Positions 31,902 through 45,955 of a stretch of DNA of 64,000 nucleotides are shown here, in pieces. How positions within the stretch are numbered: position 1 is the stretch's first letter; every line of letters begins with the position of its first letter. The translations under genes were made by a program, and so were the position numbers. Origin of the DNA: Epichloe hybrida (taxonomy: Eukaryota > Ascomycota > Sordariomycetes > Hypocreales > Clavicipitaceae); NCBI GenBank assembly GCA_019022495.1, contig JAFEKR010000039.1, positions 360,001 through 424,000 on the forward strand. The letters run 5' to 3'. A model generated the notes under the pieces. That model was given only the letters and a program-made list of their open reading frames with translations, did not search any database and was not told the origin of the DNA.

Positions 31902-34446
31902 AAACAGAGCTTTGTACTACACTACACTACATACTACACTACACTATATACTACACTACAATGAAATTTTTCTACTACATGTAGTATTTGTAGTATTTTA
32001 TAGTATTTGTAGTATTTTGAATTTTTTAATAATATAATAGCTTATAATAGCTTATACTAGCTTATAATAGCTTAAAATAGCTTAAAATAGCTTAAAATTA
32101 CTTAGAATAAGTAAGAATAGCTTTTATTACTTTATAATATTATAAGTGTTAAAGTTTAATTAAGTTTAAATAATAAATAAATAACTTAAATAAAAACATT
32201 AGTAAGTATTAGTAAATTACTATAGAAAAAGCTTTACTTTTTAGTAATTAAGTATTTTAAGATTTATAAAAATATTAGTAAAATAAAATACTTTTCTTTC
32301 TTATGTTTTTTTAAAATAATATTTAAAATAATAATAGTAAAAATATATTATTTACCTTAGTTAGCTTTATATATAGCTAGTACTAGTACTTTAGCTATAA
32401 TAGTAATAATAATAATAATAAACTTTAATATCTCTTTTTTCTTTAACTAGATTATAAAAAAAGTATAAAAGCTAGTAATAAATAAAAGATATATCTAACA
32501 AGACCCATTTTAGACCCACTTTTATAAATCCCTTCTTTTCTAAGACTTTATTACAAAAAACTATAAAAGATATAAAATTAAGTAAGAGATATAATTAAAT
32601 AGACCCACTTTAGACCCACTTTTATAAATCCCTTCTTTTCTAAGACTAAATTACAAAAAACTATAAAAGTTATAAAATTAAGTAAGAGGTATAATTAAAT
32701 AGACCCACTTTAGACCCACTTTTGTTAATATTTTCTTTTTATAGGACTAGATTATAAAAAACTATAAAAGTTATAACTAAGTAAGAGATATAACTAAATA
32801 ACCCCACTTTAACCCCACTTTAAACTTACTTTAGACTTACTTTTAGAAAAAACTATTTAACTAAGAAAGTAAGCTAAGAATAGTATTAATAATTAAACCT
32901 AGTTTTAAAGCTTATTTCTTTATATATTAAATAATTAAGAGAAATTAATTTAATTTATATTTTAATATCCTAAAAAATATTATAGCTTTATTATTATAGC
33001 TTTTTTACAGTTTTTTAATTTTCTTTAACCTTAAAAACCTAAAAACTTAATATAATTAGTTTTAATTTAAATAAAATAGTTATACTACTAAAGAACCTCT
33101 TACTAAATATATTAAAATATTATTTTTATAATAAAAGTCTTATTTATTTAAATATATTATTATTATATTTAATATCTTATTTTTATATAATAATAAATAA
33201 TTTATTTAGGGTAAATCTTGGATTAAAAGATAAAAAAAATACTAAAATTAAATAGTAAATCTAAGAAAAAAGCTATAAAAACATAAAGACCCTTAATATT
33301 TAGTAAAAGAATAAGGCTATATATAAATACTAAAATAGTTCATCTTTAGTAACCCTATACCTATTATTAGCTTAATAGTTTAAATAAGCCTAAACTTTAA
33401 GAATTTATAACTAAATAACTAAATTATAAAAAAAAAAAGGCTAATATTAAGCTAATTAAGAAAAATCTAAGGAATATTATAAGATAATAAAAGTCCCCAC
33501 TTTTGTTTTTACTAATACTACATTTGTAGTATTTGTAGTGTAGTGTAGTATTTACTACACTACACTACATACTACACTACACTACAAACTACTACACTAC
33601 ATACTACATCGAAAGCCAAAATACTACAAATACTACACTACATGCAAAGCTCTGCTAGTTAAAGAACCTTCTTATTACTAGCTTGCTTTGCAAGTCTAAC
33701 AGCTGCACTGCAGCTATTAACGGTCGCGAGGGCAGCTATCAATGGCTACGTCGCAGCTGTCAATAGCTACGACCGACCGTGTGGATGACTAATTAGTTAA
33801 TTACGTTGTAACTGTAAGTGTGGCTATAACCACGCTACTAGTAATTAAGTAAGCTAGGGTAATGTAAGCTAGGGTAACGTAAGCAGGTTACCCTATATAT
33901 AACTTACCTTATAGCTATCTTTAATAATGATTTTCTCTTTATTTAAAGGTTATATAAAAGTTTCATATATAGCAAATTAAAGCTTAAAGATAAGGCTTTC
34001 TCTTTATATAAGGTTATTTTTTAGACTAAAAGTTAGTGCATACAGGTTACTAGCTAGTATAGTAGTAAGTCAATTTTTTAGTTTTTACATACAAATGAAT
34101 TTTATAGAAAATCAAAAGTGGCCTATAAGACCCCGTTAGCGGCCCGGATCCACTAATATAGTTAGTAGGTCTATAAGAGGAAGAAGATCTTTTTAACTAG
34201 CTAGATAGCTAGTCCTCTTAACTAATAACAGCTGCATTACCTGTATAACATATCTAAAATCAATTCTATTACTCTATAAGATATTATAAAAGTGATTTAA
34301 ATTAAATTCTATTAGTTAATAACTGCCATAACCTTCCGTTACGTTATGTTAATTGATTTAACTTTACAGCCCTATTAGTCCCTAACTATAGAGCTTGCAC
34401 CTATATAGCTATTACTAGCTAGCAACTAGCTCCCTACATTTTAATA

Positions 34447-34743
34447 GGTTATGAGCCCGGCTCTATCACTATAGATTCTTTTTAGGTTACTTTATGTATA
34501 ATTACAGAAGACTTCCCTTCTATAAAAAAGGAAGGACCTGCGAGAAAGAAGCTTTTCCCTTCTATAGAAAGGAATCAATTGTGGCTACAGAAGACTTCCC
34601 TTCTATAAAAAAGAAAGGATCCGCGAGATAGAAGCTTTTTCCCTTCTATAAAAAGGAATAAATTTTAAATATAAAAGACTTCCCTTCTATAAAAAAGGAA
34701 GGACCCGCGAGATAGAAGCTTTTCCCTTCTATAAAAAAGGAAA
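34447..34743 (+). promoter_or_regulatory. Copia copy 2 PBS and triple leader repeat
   Basis: PBS GGTTATGAGCCCGG at 34,447 follows the mutated LTR end TTTTAATA. The three ACAGAAGACTTCCC/ATAAAAGACTTCCC units start near 34,504, 34,586 and 34,670. Confidence 0.8.
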
Positions 34744-37700
34744 ATAAATACTAAAGGAAAGGGAAAGGGACCTATAATCCCTAACCCTAGTGCGCAAGAG
34801 GTTCTAAATAACTAGCTAAAAAAGCAGGCTATTAAGCAACAAGCAACTATAGACTAGTTATTAGAGAAGCTAGAAAGCTTATCTATAACTGTAAATAGTC
34901 GTATGGAGGGTGTGGAATCTAATAAGCCCGCTAGTTAGCAGCAAGATCAGCAGCCTATTCAAGAATAACAAGCTGAATCTAGCTTTGTATAAGCAACCTT
35001 TAATAATTTAATTATTAAGGAATTTAATAAGAGGGTTTATAGTTTCCTAGAGACTACTAGGCTTAAAGGAGCTGAAAATTTCGAATAATGGAAACAAGCC
35101 CTAACTATCTAATTTAGAGCTTTAGGCATGCCTAATTTTCTAGATAATCTAGAGAGTTCTAGGGCGCTAGGGGATTCGGATTAAGCTATTATCCTTATGT
35201 TATTAAGGGATAGTTATATAGAAGGACCCTAAGCCACTATAACTTAGTAAAAATCACCTGAAGAAGCCTATAATTTACTTGTAAGGTAATATTCATATAG
35301 CGTTAAAATCCAGAGGGGGTCCCTATATTTAGAATTTCATAACCTGAATTTTCAAGAGTTTAAGGGGACTCTAGAGTCCTTTAATGCAGTCTTTAATAAT
35401 CTACTAGCTAGATTATTAATTTTAGGGGTCCTAATTGCTCCGATAGATTAGGTTAATTAATATCTTCAATCCCTAAAATCAACCTTCCCTTAGTGGGCTG
35501 AGAGGTAACGATTTAGCATGCGTACGAATAGGGCTATAGGGGCTCCCCTAGATGCCCTAAATCTTTAATTCTTAATGGCAGACCTTCTAGTAGAACAAAG
35601 GGATAAGTTATTTATAGTATCTAAAGCCCTGAATTATAGGGCTAAAAACCTTGAAAAGGGTGCCAAAGAAAAAGAAAAGGCCCCTAAGGATTAGAAGAAG
35701 AAAGGAGGCTCTAAAGAAAATAAGGGCTCTTCTAATTCTAATTCTTCTTCTAATAAGAACAAGAAGAAGAAGTAAAAAGGTTAAAAATTAGATAAAAAGG
35801 ATAATAAAGAGACCTCTAGAGAGGGATCTTTTATGCTAGGAAATTATAACCTTTCTAACGGTGCTCTTAAACCGTATAAGAAGCCTAGCCTTTATAAGAC
35901 TAGTTATAAGAGCTCTAGTAATAGTAGCTCTAATTCTAGCTCTAGTGAATCGGATGATGAAAATCAAGAAATTAAAACCTTAAATGGTTTTAATTATTAT
36001 AGTAAAGACATAAAAAAGGCCCTATTATATAATACAGGTTTAACTATACATATAGTTAATTCTAGGGAGGTCTTTAGGGATTATACCCCCTATAAAAAGG
36101 GGGAATCCGACCTTATTATAACTGGTGGTGGCCCTATTTATGCTAAGGGTCACGGTAGTGCTATTTTTGAGGTCCTATATTAGAAAAGTCCAGCTAAATA
36201 TAGGACCTTAGTGCTTAAAGATACGCTATATTTTCCTTAGCTTAATGTTAATATAGTTAGTGGACTTACGCACTATATATCTAGTGGTTGCCTTATAAAA
36301 AACCTACTTTATCTTAAAGATAGGTCTCTTATTATAACCTTAGATATAGAAAAACATGGTTTTTTCTTCCACGTTAAAAACCAATCTACGCCTAAGTTAT
36401 CTAAAGGGCCCTGTAATAATTTGCATTATATCTGACCTTTTACCTACGCCGCTTTTAAGGGTCATAGCTATCCGATTAGCTACCCTATAGAGGTTTAAAT
36501 TCCCTCTAAAAAGCCGGATTAGGCTTCTGATTTAGACGAAATTAATGAAAATGATGATGATATTAAAGAAATCGTACGGGATGATTTAGGGGAATTAGTC
36601 CCTTCTTCTTTGCCTATAGCCCTAGGTTAGGTCCCTTATAAATCTAAGGAAATAGATTTAGGGGTGTTAGAGGGCCCTAGTAGAGGAAAAGGGTCCCTAA
36701 TACCTCTCTAAGAGGCCTGTGGTTCTTAAGGGGCCTAGTAGGGGACTAGTGAAGAGAGCCCTAGTCTAGATCCTAATTCAGATCCTAAGGATCTTTAATA
36801 TTAATGGTTGTTAGAACTAGCTAGCCTATAGCATGTATGATTAGGGCACCTAGGTCTTCCTTTGCTAAAGGAAACTAGCCTTATAACTAAAGGAATTCCT
36901 AATTTTTCTAAAATTAAGGATAAGGATTTTAGATGTATTGCTTGTGATTAATCTAAGGTAGTTAGAAGACCTAGGAAGTTAGCTATCCCTAACCCCCCTA
37001 GAGCTCTAGATTGAATAGAGGGGGATACGCTAAAAATCAGTCCTACGCCGTATAATAAATAGTTAATTTGCTTATTTTTAGTTGATTGAAAGACTAGATA
37101 TAAGTGAGTTATCTTATTACCTAATAAGGAAGGCCCAACTGTTTATAAGGCTATTAAAGGCTTCTTTAAAGGGCTTAAAAATTAACTAGGTTAATATCCT
37201 ACGCACCTTTACTTTGATAGGGGCTAGGAAATTGATTCTAGTTGTTAAGCTTAGTTAAATTCTAAAGGGATTAAATTTACAACTTCTAGTCCCTATATCC
37301 ATGAGCAAAATGGATTAGCAGAACGTTCAATTTGTACTATTCTAGATCGATTAAGGGCTACTATCTAGTGGGCAAAATTACCGTTATTTTTATGGTGTTT
37401 TGTATTACCTGTAGTTATTAACCTTGTTAATATAACTGCTAATACCACTAAGGATGAGAGCCCTGAACAACTGTTATCTAGGGAGCTAAATTAGCCTTAT
37501 ATAACTGATATTAGTAGTATTAGAGCTATAGGATCTTACTATGAGATTCTAATCCCCCTGGAAAAACAACCTAAAGCCTAGAAGTTAGTAGCTAGGACTA
37601 TCCCTAGAAGGCTTTTAGCTACACTAGGTTCTAATACCTACCTAGTGTATATCCCCTCTAAAAGGCTAGTTATAAAGACTAGCTTTATTAAGATTATAGA

Positions 37701-39711
37701 ACTTATAGGCCCTGTTTCTAAAGGCTTACCTAGGATTTCTATAGGGGATAACCCTTTAGGGGGGGAAAATGATTTAGATTAACAATATCTAGACTAAGGT
37801 TTAAAGGATTACCCTATAGATAACATAGGTATCCCTATAGGTTAAGAAAAACCACCTATAGGCCCTAAAGAACCCCCTAAAGGCTTAATTCTAGCGGATC
37901 CCATATAGGCGCAGCCTATAACTCAACTAGGAAATCAGATTTCGACTTTGGACCTTGATTTTGACAAAATTATCGATTTCGACCCTAATATCGACCCTAT
38001 GGATATTAATATTAGTTCCCCTTCTTCTCTAGATTTTATAAAAGAAATCTGCTTTAAGGTATAGGAGAAGCTAAAGGAAAAGAATCCTATTAGCCCTGAG
38101 CCTAAGACCTAGAAGCAGGCTATATCTAGCCCTGAAAGGGATAAATGGATAGAAGCCACGTACAAGGAATACAAATAGCTTCTAAAGGCTAGTACTTTTA
38201 AATTTATAGGGAAAGATTAAATCCCTAAGGGCTAAAAAGTACTAAAGAATAGGCTTGTTTATAAGCTTAAAAAGGATAAAGAAAATAATCCTTTAAAATA
38301 TAAGGCTTAACTTATTGCTAAGGGATTTATGTAAATCGAAGGCCTAGATTACCTAGAGACCTTCGCTACCACAAGCATTCCCCCTAGCTAGAGGATTTTA
38401 CTAGCCCTAGCGGCTTGGAATAACTAGGAAATCAAACAAATTGATTTTATAGGAGCTTTTCTTAATAGTAAGCTACAATAACAGATTTATATAGTTATTC
38501 TAGAAGGGTTTATTGAATTCCTTAAGGCAAATCCTAAACTAGCTAAATTAGCTAGAAGTTTTGGCTGGAAACCTTCTAAAGATCAAGTAATTTTATTACA
38601 GAAGTCTTTATACGGCCTAAAACAAAGCTTAAGGGAATGGCAATAAGCGCTAATATTAGTGCTTAAATCCCTAGGATTTAACCCTTTAATATCTAACCTA
38701 GCTATCTTCTTTAATCCTTTAACCAAAACCTTTGTTATTACGTACGTTAATGACTGTCTTCTAATTAGAATGGATTTATCTTATATCTAAAGGCTTAAAA
38801 AGGAACTTTATAAAGTCTATCCAATAGAAGATAGGGGGCCTGCTGAATTCTTCTTAGGGGTTTAAATCATACGAGATAGGCCTAATAGAATACTGAAAAT
38901 TCATTAATCTTAGTATATATTAGAAGCCTTAAAACGATTTAATATGCTAGATAGTAAGCCTATTAGCATACCTCTTCAGCTAGGCGTTTTAGCTACGTAG
39001 ATAACTAAGCTTTTAATAGCTAGCGAAATCAAGCTTTATCAGTGCATTATAGGGACTATAATATACCTAATGTTGCTTACAAGGCCTGATACAGCTTTTA
39101 CGCTACAGTGGTTATCTACTACACTAGCTAGCCCTTATATAGAACACCTAAAAGTAGCTAAAAATCTGCTAAGGTATTTATTAGGGACTAGATTCCTTGC
39201 TATTATCTATAGGGGAGACCCTAAAGGTTTAGTTAGCAAAAGCCTAATAGGTTATTATAATAGTGATTTTATAAGGGATAAAAAGACCTTAAAATTAACC
39301 TATGCTTATCTATTTAAGCTAGCTAGCGGACCTATTAGCTAGAAATTAAAGAAAGCTAGTATAATAGCTCTATTAACACTAGAAGCTAAAGCTAATGCTA
39401 TCTGCGAGACCTTCCGGGAGCTTCAGTGGCTTTAGGGCTTATTTAAGGAGCTAAAAACCCCTATTTCTCCCCCTATCCAGATATATTATGATAATTAAGG
39501 CGCTATAACTACTACTTATAACCCTGCTTTACATAGTTATACAAAGCATACATTACTAAAGTTTAACTATATTAGGTAACAGGTTTTAGAGGGTTTAGCT
39601 AAGATTAAATATCTAGATACAAAGTTAATGCTTGTAGATAGTCTTACGAAACCTCTTTCTAGACCTCTTTATTAGGCTTTTATTAAGCTTTTAGGGCTTA
39701 ATAATTATTAA
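34744..39711 (+). pseudogene. Copia copy 2 gag-pol polyprotein relic
   Basis: Colinear with copy 1 in the same single frame (1,656 codons including stops) but with the start ATG changed to ATA and many more stops. Protease reads LLYNTGLTIHIVN where copy 1 has DTGST. RT again has TYVNDCLL. The RNase H region has YYNSDFIRDKKT where copy 1 has YCDSDFAGDKKT. Small in-frame indels occur, for example an extra stretch near 36,470-36,490 and a deletion near 37,775. The longest open stretches are 116 codons (35,833-36,183) and 90 codons (39,070-39,342). Differences from copy 1 are overwhelmingly C-to-T/G-to-A. Confidence 0.9.
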
Positions 39712-39919
39712 ACTAACAACTAATTCCCTTTAACAAGGAACCAAAAAACAACGTTAAAAAGGGAGCTATATTTAACAATAGCTAGGAATTCAAAAAGGGG
39801 GTCTTTTATTTTTCCTGTTTTTCCCTTTTATCTGTTATTATTAAAAGTTATTGTTTTTTACCCTATAGTCTCTTTATACGCTTCTAATTGCTTTAAATGT
39901 AATTCTTTTGTAGAGGGGG

Positions 39920-40743
39920 TGTTAAAAATAAGACTTATTTTTAGCCCTTTTCTAGTTAAAGAACCTTCTTATTACTAGCTTACTTTGTAAGTCTAATAGC
40001 TGCACTGCAGCTGTTAACGGTCGTGAGGGCAGCTATTAATAGCTACGTCATAGCTATTAACAGCTATAACTAACCGTGTGAATAACTAATTAGTTAATTA
40101 CGTTATAGCTATAAGTGTAGCTATAACCACGCTACTAGTAATTAGGTAAGCTAGGGTGACGTAAGCTAGGGTAATATAAGCAGGTTACCTTACATATAAC
40201 TTACCTTATAGCTATCTTTAATAATGATTTTCTCTTTATCTAGAGGTTATATAAAAGTTTTATATATAGCAAATTAAAGCTTAAAGATAAGGATTTCTCT
40301 TTATATAAGGTTATTTTTTAGACTAAAAGTTAGTGTATATAGGTTACTAGCTAGTATAGTAGTAAGTTAATTTTTTGGTTTTTACATATAAATAAATTTT
40401 ATGGAAAATCAAAAGTAGCTTATAAGACCCCGTTAGTGGCCTAGATCCACTAATATAGTTAGTAGGTCTATAAGAGAAAGAAGATCTTTTTAACTAGCTA
40501 GATAGCTAGTCCTCTTAACTAATAACAGCCGCATTACCTGTATAACATATCTAAAATCAATTCTATTACTCTATAAGATATTATAAAAGTAATCTAAATT
40601 AAATTCTATTAGTTAATAACTGCCATAACCTTCCGTTACGTTGCGTTAATTGATTTAACGTTGCAGCCCTATTAGTCCCCGACCGTAGAGCTTGCACCTG
40701 TACAGCTGTTGCTAGCTAGCAACTAGCTCCCTACATTTCAATA
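39920..40743 (+). repeat. 3' LTR of Copia copy 2
   Basis: 824 bp, TGTTAAAAATAAGACT...CATTTCAATA, where the expected terminal CA has become TA. Confidence 0.9.
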
Positions 40744-40748
40744 ATACT

Positions 40749-43700
40749 AAATCTAGTAATAATAATCTTCTAGATAAGCTATAGAGGTAATATAAGGTTA
40801 CATAAGCTAAGCTATAAAATGCTTGTATAAGAAAGGAGATCTTAGATATAGAAGTATAGCTTAAGGAAATAGAAGCGGACCTATAATTAGCTAGATTAGG
40901 CAAAGGACTTATAATTACCCCTTAGATAAATATATAGAGAATTCCCTTATTCCTAGATTTCTTACCTAATACTAAGTTTATAGCAAATATATACCTATAA
41001 AGCTTTATTAAGATATAGTATAAGGTACTTATATATAAAGGTAATACCTATAAGAATCTATAGGCGTACCTAGTAGATTTAAATATACTATTCTAGCTAG
41101 ACTTAAGAACCTTTTAGGATAATAAAACTAAGGTAATATATATTGGTAGCTATTTAGCTAATAATATAAAGTAATAGTGGATGTGTTATATAATAGTAAA
41201 TAGGTTAGTTAACTACTTAGCTTATACCTAGGATAGATTTATGTCCTAGCTAAACACTAGAGTAATAGATAAAAATATAAGGTGCTTAGAAGTAACTAGG
41301 ATACTACTAAATCTTAGGTAGAAAAGTAATTAGTCTTTCTAATCTTTCCTAAGACTTTAAATAAAGGTAAAAGCGGAATTACCTAACTAAATTCCTATAT
41401 ACTTAAGAATAGTAATTTTTCTAAATAGCTTAAATAATACTATAAGGAAGCATATAGTTAGCTAAGAGTTCCTAATATTATAAAGCTACTTATAGGGTTA
41501 AGGTAAAAAGGCTAAAGTTATAATAATATCTATATTAAATAATTATAATAAAAACTATAATAAGGAGGGTAGGAGTAATAAGAGATAATATTCTAGCTTC
41601 CTTATAAATAACTTATAGTAAAGCTTATAGTAACCTAGTATAGGCTAGAGACTATTTAAGTGCTTTAAATATAGTAGTCCTAGATATAGTGTAAATAAAT
41701 ATAATATAGTAAACTACTTAATTTATAAAAGTAATAGATATATTACTAAGAAGTATAAGAATAGTAGTAATAAAACCTTAGACTTAAATAAGATTTTAAT
41801 TAGTTTAGCTTAGGCCTAGAATAATAGTCTTACTATAAAAAAACCTATAGATAAGAGAATAAGAATATAAGTATCCTTATAGTAAGATAATTACTAGTTA
41901 GTAGTGCTAGCGCTATTTAATATAGGTATAGAATATTTAATAATCTACCCTAAATTATTATTAAAATAGGATTAGAAGAACATAGAAAAAACAGAGATAA
42001 TACTAGAAAGCATAAGTAAGGATAAGATTCTATACTAGGGAATCCTATGTAAACTAGTTAAGGTAAAAGATAGTATAGGCTATATAAAGGTTTACTAAGT
42101 TAGCTACTATATTACTAATATAGGAGAGGGAATACTCCTAGGGATAGACTAGACCTTAGAATATAAACCTATAGTAATAGACTAGAAGAAGGGTTTCTAG
42201 AGGTTTTTAATAACCTAGAATTATATTACTTTTACTATAGGTAAGTAATAACTTTATAAAGTAGTAAAGTAGTTTTTTATTATGCTATTACTAGTATTAC
42301 TAAAGATTAAGGTAGTTAACCTAGAGGTAATAAAAGAGAATACTAATAAAACTTTATTAATAGATAATATAGTAAGTAATAACCTAAGTTATAGTGTAAT
42401 TATAGTAATAGTAGTAAAATATGCTTATGTGTTAAAAAAGAAAAAACTAAGGAGTGTAATAGTGCTCTAGGTAATATATTACAAAGAGTTAGTAGTGTCT
42501 ATATAAGAGATAGATAGTAACATACCCTTATAGTAAATCCTAGAAGAGTATGTAAAATTTATAGATATGTTTTTAAAGGATTTAGCTAGTAAGCTTCTAG
42601 AATTAGGTAGTTATACTTATGTAATTAAATTAGAAAAGGGAAAATAACTACCCTAGGGACCTATATATAACCTAGCTAAAAAAGAGCTAAAGGTGCTTAG
42701 GGAGTACCTAGTAAGTATATAGGAGAAAGGGTAAATTAGAAAATTAATAAGCCTAGTAAGAGCTCTGATTTTATTTATTCTGAAAAAATCAGGGAAATTA
42801 AGGCTTTATATGGATTATAGGGGGCTTAATAGGATTACTATTAAAAATAAGGCCCCTTTACTACTAATCTCTGAAATCCTTAATTAATTAGTAAGTGTAA
42901 AGATTTTTATATTACTAGATCTTTAAGAGACATACTACTAGCTATATATCCGCAAGGGTAATAAGTAGAAGATAGTATTCTATTACTGCTATAGGCATTT
43001 TAAATATCTTATAATACTATTTAGGTTAGTAAATACGCTAGCTACTTTTTAGGAATATATTAATAATACTCTTAAGGGGCTTATAGATGAATTTTATATT
43101 ATTTACCTTAATAATACCCTAATATATAGTAGTAACCCTGTAAGATATATAGAGTATGTTAAAAGGGTGCTAGAGTGACTTTAGAATGCTAACCTCTATA
43201 TTAACCTTAAAAAGTGCTAATTTTTAGTTATAAAGGCAAAGTTCCTAGGTTTTATTATATCTAAGAAGGGCATTAAGATAGAACTATTATAGGTTAAAGC
43301 TATTATAACCTAGCTAATACCTAGTAGCGTGTTTAATATTTAATTATTTCTTAGGTTTATAAGGTTTTACTAATACTTTATAAAATAGTATAGTAAGGTA
43401 GTAGTCTTACTAATAAACTATCTAAAGGGTACTTAACTAGTAGAGTTTAAGCTAAAGCCTAGTAAACTTATAGTATTTAGAGAACTTTAAAAGAAGTTCT
43501 AGGAGGTACTAATCTTAGTGCACTTTAACTTACTTTATTTACTAAGAGTAAAGATAAATATATTTAGTTATATAATTAGAGCTATACTTATAATATTAGT
43601 ACTAGGTAGCTAGCACCTAGTAGTGTATTTTTTAAGGAAGTTACTAATATTAAACTTTATTACTTAACCCTAAATACTAAGTTATTAGTAATCTAAGAGG

Positions 43701-45955
43701 CGTTTTAAGCCTAGAGATATTACCTTATGTATTTAACTTATTAGATTATAGTTATTATAAACTATCTAAATTATAAGTACCTAGCTATAAAGCTAAAGCT
43801 ATCTAGTAGGTAAGTAATAGTATTAGATAAGCTTTATCTATTTAATTTCAGGATTAAATATTATATAAGTAAGCTAAACCTTACTAATACCTTATTAAGA
43901 AGAGTAAATTATATTAGTAAGGAGCGTAAGGCAAAGGCTATATCCTTATAACTACCTAACTTCTTAGCTAAGTTTTTAAATACTAAGTAGTAAGGGCGCT
44001 ATATATATAATAGTGTAGTTATAGGCCCTAAGGTTATATTACTTAGTGTAGTTAATAGTTTATTATAAGAGCGCTATAAGGGCTATTTAAGCCTCTAGGG
44101 TTTTAAGAAAATATAACTTTATTATATTATTAAGGAACCTAATAGTCCTATAAAGCCTATAAGTAATACACTAACTAGGTCTGCTTATTATAAGTAATAA
44201 GGTTATGCCTTATCTATGTTTTCTAATATTTCTATAAGTCTAGCAAGCCTATAGGTTAGGAGTCTAGCTAGGTTAGTAGTTAGTAAGTAGCGTAAGCGCC
44301 CCCTTAAAACGCTATTTAGCTATAATTTATTTATAAGTCTAAAAGTACACTATAAGCTAGCTACTTATAGTAATATTATAGTAAGAATATAGGTAGTCTA
44401 GTAAACCTCTTCTAAGTTTATATATAATGCTTATCCTATATATATAGAATTAGAGACTTTAATTTAAGTTATATTATTTTAAGTATAGTAAGGTAATAAC
44501 TTTACTATAAGTTAGAGAAAGCTACTTAAGAGTAGTAACCTAGAAGCATTATAGATATAGTTTATTAGGCCCTCTAAGCTATTAATATTTAAGAATAGAG
44601 TTTTTATTCTAGTTAGTATAAGAAAGGAAGTTATACTACTTACCTATAATAACCTAGTAGTAAGCTACTAGGGAGTTAGTAAGACCCTCTATTAGATTAT
44701 AAGTTAGTATTACTAGCTAATAATAAAGAAAGATACTAAGTTATATATATAAACTTATATAAGCTACTAGACTTTAAAGCTAAGGTACTATAAACCTTAT
44801 AGTAAGCTAGCTATGCTACTAGTGCCTAATTAGCCTTTTTAAGAATTATTAATAAACTTTATTATAAGGCTACCGCCTATAAAAGATATAAACTAGACCT
44901 ATAATATAATCTTAGTTATTATAAACTATTTTATAAAATATAGTATTTATATCCCTATTTTAACACATATAACTAGTAATAGGTTAGCTACTATATTCTT
45001 AGAATATATTTTTAGGGATTATAGCGCTCTAGAGGGTATTATTATAAACTATAGTTTAACCTTTACTAGTAGGTTTTAGATAACCTTTTACTATCTTATT
45101 ATAACTAAGTAGTAACTAAGCACTATATTTTACTTATAAATAAATAGTTAGATAAAATATCTAAACTAAGTTTTAGAGTACTATTTAAAAGCCTTTACTT
45201 ACTTTAACTAAACTAATTAGGCTAATAACCTTTTAATAGCATAGTTTACATATAATATAAGTGCTTATTTAACTTATAGCTACACCCTAGCTAAGGCGCT
45301 ATAAGGCTATAACCCTAGGGGACTATAGTAAGTAGTTATAGATATTCCTATAGTAAATAACTAGGTAAAAACTTATACTATTATACTAAAAGATAAATAT
45401 ATAGTAATTAAGTAGCTCCTAAGTAACTTATAGGCCTAGTATATAAAATACTATAATAAGAAGTAAACCTTAATAAAGTTTAGTATAAGTAACTATATTT
45501 TATTATTTATAAAGAATATTAACTTACAGTAACCTAGTAGGAAGCTAAGTATAAAGTACCTAAGCCCTTATAAAATTAAAAAGGTAATTAATACCTATAG
45601 ACTTATATACTAATTAAAGCTACCACCTAGAATATATTTATATAATATTTTTAATATTACTAACCTTAAACTATTTATAAGGGACCTATCTAGCATAGAA
45701 GATATATCCTTACTATAAGATAATATTATAGATAATAAGTAAGAGTTTAAAGTTAAAAGAATTATATTATATTACTATAATAGAAGACATTAGAAATACC
45801 TAGTTAAATAGAAGGGCTATAATACTTTAGAGAATTCTTAGGTAAAGAAAAGAGATTTTGTTATAATAAATATTATTAAGGATTATAAGTAGTAACTAAG
45901 TAGCTAGTTCGCGGATATAGAGGTATATTTAATAGATTTTAGATAGTAGTAGTAA
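40749..45955 (+). pseudogene. Gypsy B gag-pol relic
   Basis: Domains in order: gag; a zinc-knuckle remnant CFKYSSPRYSVNKY near 41,660-41,700; protease-like near 41,890-41,980; RT 42,790-43,160 with RLYMDYRGLNRI and YLNNTLIYS; RNase H about 43,490-43,800; integrase about 44,640-45,560; chromodomain-like stretch with LVK-KGYNTLENS near 45,760-45,890. Every domain carries stops. Where YMDYRGLNR is kept here, copy A has YMNYRGLNR, so B is slightly less mutated at that site. The single 62-codon ORF at 42,282 is part of this relic. Confidence 0.85.

Larger units (their letters stand above)
30382..33654 (-). mobile_element. hAT-2 transposon in the 5' LTR of Copia copy 2
   Basis: Terminal inverted repeats CAGAGCTTTG (30,382) and CAAAGCTCTG (ends 33,654) are flanked by the 8-bp target duplication CTAGTTAA (30,374-30,381 and 33,655-33,662), the hAT signature. 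A second internal copy of the left terminus begins at 31,905, so the unit is a chimera: a left piece carrying a transposase C-terminus and a right piece (31,905-33,654) that looks like a complete non-autonomous element. The right piece has ~115-bp tandem repeats with AGACCCACTTTAGACCCACT near 32,490-32,830. Confidence 0.88.
30342..40743 (+). mobile_element. Plus-strand Copia copy 2, in Gypsy B gag
   Basis: A perfect 5-bp target duplication ATACT (30,337-30,341 and 40,744-40,748) flanks the element. The 5' LTR is split by hAT-2 (30,342-30,381 plus 33,663-34,446); the 3' LTR is 39,920-40,743. With hAT-2 removed both LTRs are 824 bp. The internal region is 34,447-39,919 with a PBS, the triple leader repeat, gag-pol and a purine tract AGAGGGGG. 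It is more RIP-mutated than copy 1. Confidence 0.92.

Noticed and set aside
40712..40903. 63-codon minus-strand ORF
   Set aside because: It spans the Copia LTR/Gypsy junction and has no motif.
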